Positions 40,079-40,669 of a stretch of 40,669 nucleotides of DNA are shown here, piece by piece. The notes under the pieces were generated by a model, which had not been told where the DNA came from, made no database searches, and worked only from the letters and a program-made list of their open reading frames with translations. The translations under genes and the position numbers were made by a program. This DNA is from Planctomycetaceae bacterium (GTDB lineage: Bacteria; Planctomycetota; Planctomycetia; Pirellulales; Pirellulaceae): the NCBI GenBank assembly GCA_015490875.1, contig WFWZ01000300.1:1-40669 (forward strand). Direction: 5' to 3'. How positions within the stretch are numbered: position 1 is the first letter of the stretch; every line of letters begins with the position of its first letter.

Positions 40079-40669
40079 TTACCTGAATGGGCTGAGCTTG
40101 TCAGCCGGGCTTTGCACTCCGCGCCCGCCACGGTTCAATACGTGCGTGTAGATCATCGTCGTGCTGACGTCTTTGTGGCCCAGTAGCTCCTGGACCGTCC
40201 GGATGTCGTGACCACTCTCCAGCAAATGCGTGGCGAAACTGTGGCGGAGCGCATGACTCGTCACATGCTTGGTGATCCCAGCGGCTCGGACCGCACGCCG
40301 TAGGGCACGCGAAACCACCGATTCGTGCAGATGATGACGCCGCCGCTCGCCAGATCGCGGATCGACAGAAATCGTCCTCGCGGGAAAGACATATTGCCAG
40401 CACCACTCGGCTGCCGCGTTGGGGTACTTGCGCGCCAAGGCAAACGGCAAGTAGACGCGACCGAAACCCCTCGCAAGGTCCTGCTCGTGCTGACACCGGA
40501 CGCTCTCTAAGTGCTGGGCCAGGGCCGGCTTGATGGATCCTGGGAGCATCGTCAGGCGATCCTTTTGGCCCTTACCGTCGCGGACGGTGATTTCATTCCG
40601 CTCGAAGTCGACGTCCTTGACGCGCAAACGCAACGCCTCCATCAGACGCAGGCCGGAACCATACAAGAG
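40079..40669 (-). CDS. intI: Integron integrase IntI, N-terminus outside window
   Basis: Tyrosine recombinase that inserts and excises cassettes at attI and attC. The frame is open at the window edge, so the first part is missing; about 196 C-terminal residues are seen. Catalytic boxes are present: box I Arg in [14 protein letters not shown], then box II His-x-x-Arg in [15 protein letters not shown], the later His in [10 protein letters not shown] and the Tyr nucleophile in TMIYTHVL. The IntI-specific extra domain is clear between them ([18 protein letters not shown], then [14 protein letters not shown]), which separates IntI from XerC/D. The gene points in the same direction as the cassettes, the inverted arrangement reported for Treponema denticola and some planctomycetes. 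Confidence 0.92.
   Translation of the reverse strand, partial: LLYGSGLRLMEALRLRVKDVDFERNEITVRDGKGQKDRLTMLPGSIKPALAQHLESVRCQHEQDLARGFGRVYLPFALARKYPNAAAEWCWQYVFPARTISVDPRSGERRRHHLHESVVSRALRRAVRAAGITKHVTSHALRHSFATHLLESGHDIRTVQELLGHKDVSTTMIYTHVLNRGGRGVQSPADKLSPFR

Overview
The window looks like a planctomycete chromosome. One half is an ancestral, conserved translation/transcription locus and the other half is a long integron cassette array ending at an integron integrase. The planctomycete guess rests on a sigma factor carrying helix-turn-helix modules in its long N-terminal half, an unusually extended NusG, and the many secreted or orphan hypotheticals. No rRNA gene is present to confirm it.

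Region 1 (1-9557, all minus strand) keeps a classical bacterial order. In transcription order it reads tRNA-Thr(TGT), tRNA-Tyr, tRNA-Gly, tRNA-Thr(GGT), tuf, tRNA-Trp, secE, nusG, rplK, rplA, rplJ, rplL, rpoB; rpoB is cut by the window start. Region 2 (9766-20604) holds a sigma-70 family factor (minus) and two secreted proteins of unknown function (plus). It then has rpmA, obgE and coaX (plus), and a convergent minus-strand block: a sugar-type ABC permease, an LptF/LptG permease and a PLP aminotransferase.

Region 3 (20813-40669) is the interesting part. Every convincing gene is on the minus strand. The genes are small and functionally unrelated, and they are separated by imperfect palindromes with integron attC architecture. 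At the right edge sits a 5'-truncated integron integrase (IntI), also on the minus strand. The array therefore starts at the 3' end of intI, in the same orientation, which is the so-called inverted arrangement. A candidate attI (sequence CACAAAG^TTGGCA, minus strand) lies about 210 bp downstream of the intI stop codon. I number cassettes C1 (next to intI) to C23. In ten of them the attC R'' core (7 bp) is the exact reverse complement of the bases found at that cassette's own 5' boundary, as expected if each was inserted as a circle. This is strong internal support that they are real cassettes.

Cargo includes an ATPase-TOPRIM protein of the OLD/PARIS-like kind (C1) and a ClpP-like serine protease of the SDH_sah family (C2). 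It also includes a DUF4062-like protein with a winged-helix tail (C3), a nucleotidyltransferase plus small partner resembling a toxin-antitoxin pair (C4) and a PD-(D/E)XK nuclease-like protein (C7). The rest are membrane proteins and families such as DUF1963, DUF1877, DUF4272, DUF3592, YcxB-like and PLDc_N. The flavour is anti-phage or stress defence plus orphan genes.

The most novel signal is a promoter-attC module. Four cassette tails (C6, C9, C13, C15) share a repeat containing TTGC-N-N, an 18-bp spacer and TANAAT. The -10 box lies exactly 40 bp from the attC R'' end in all four, pointing through attC into the next cassette. Two further cassettes (C16, C22) carry TTGACG-N17-TACAAT just before attC, and C16 has no convincing gene at all. 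This suggests cassettes that carry promoters for their neighbours, which could solve the expression problem of a long array.
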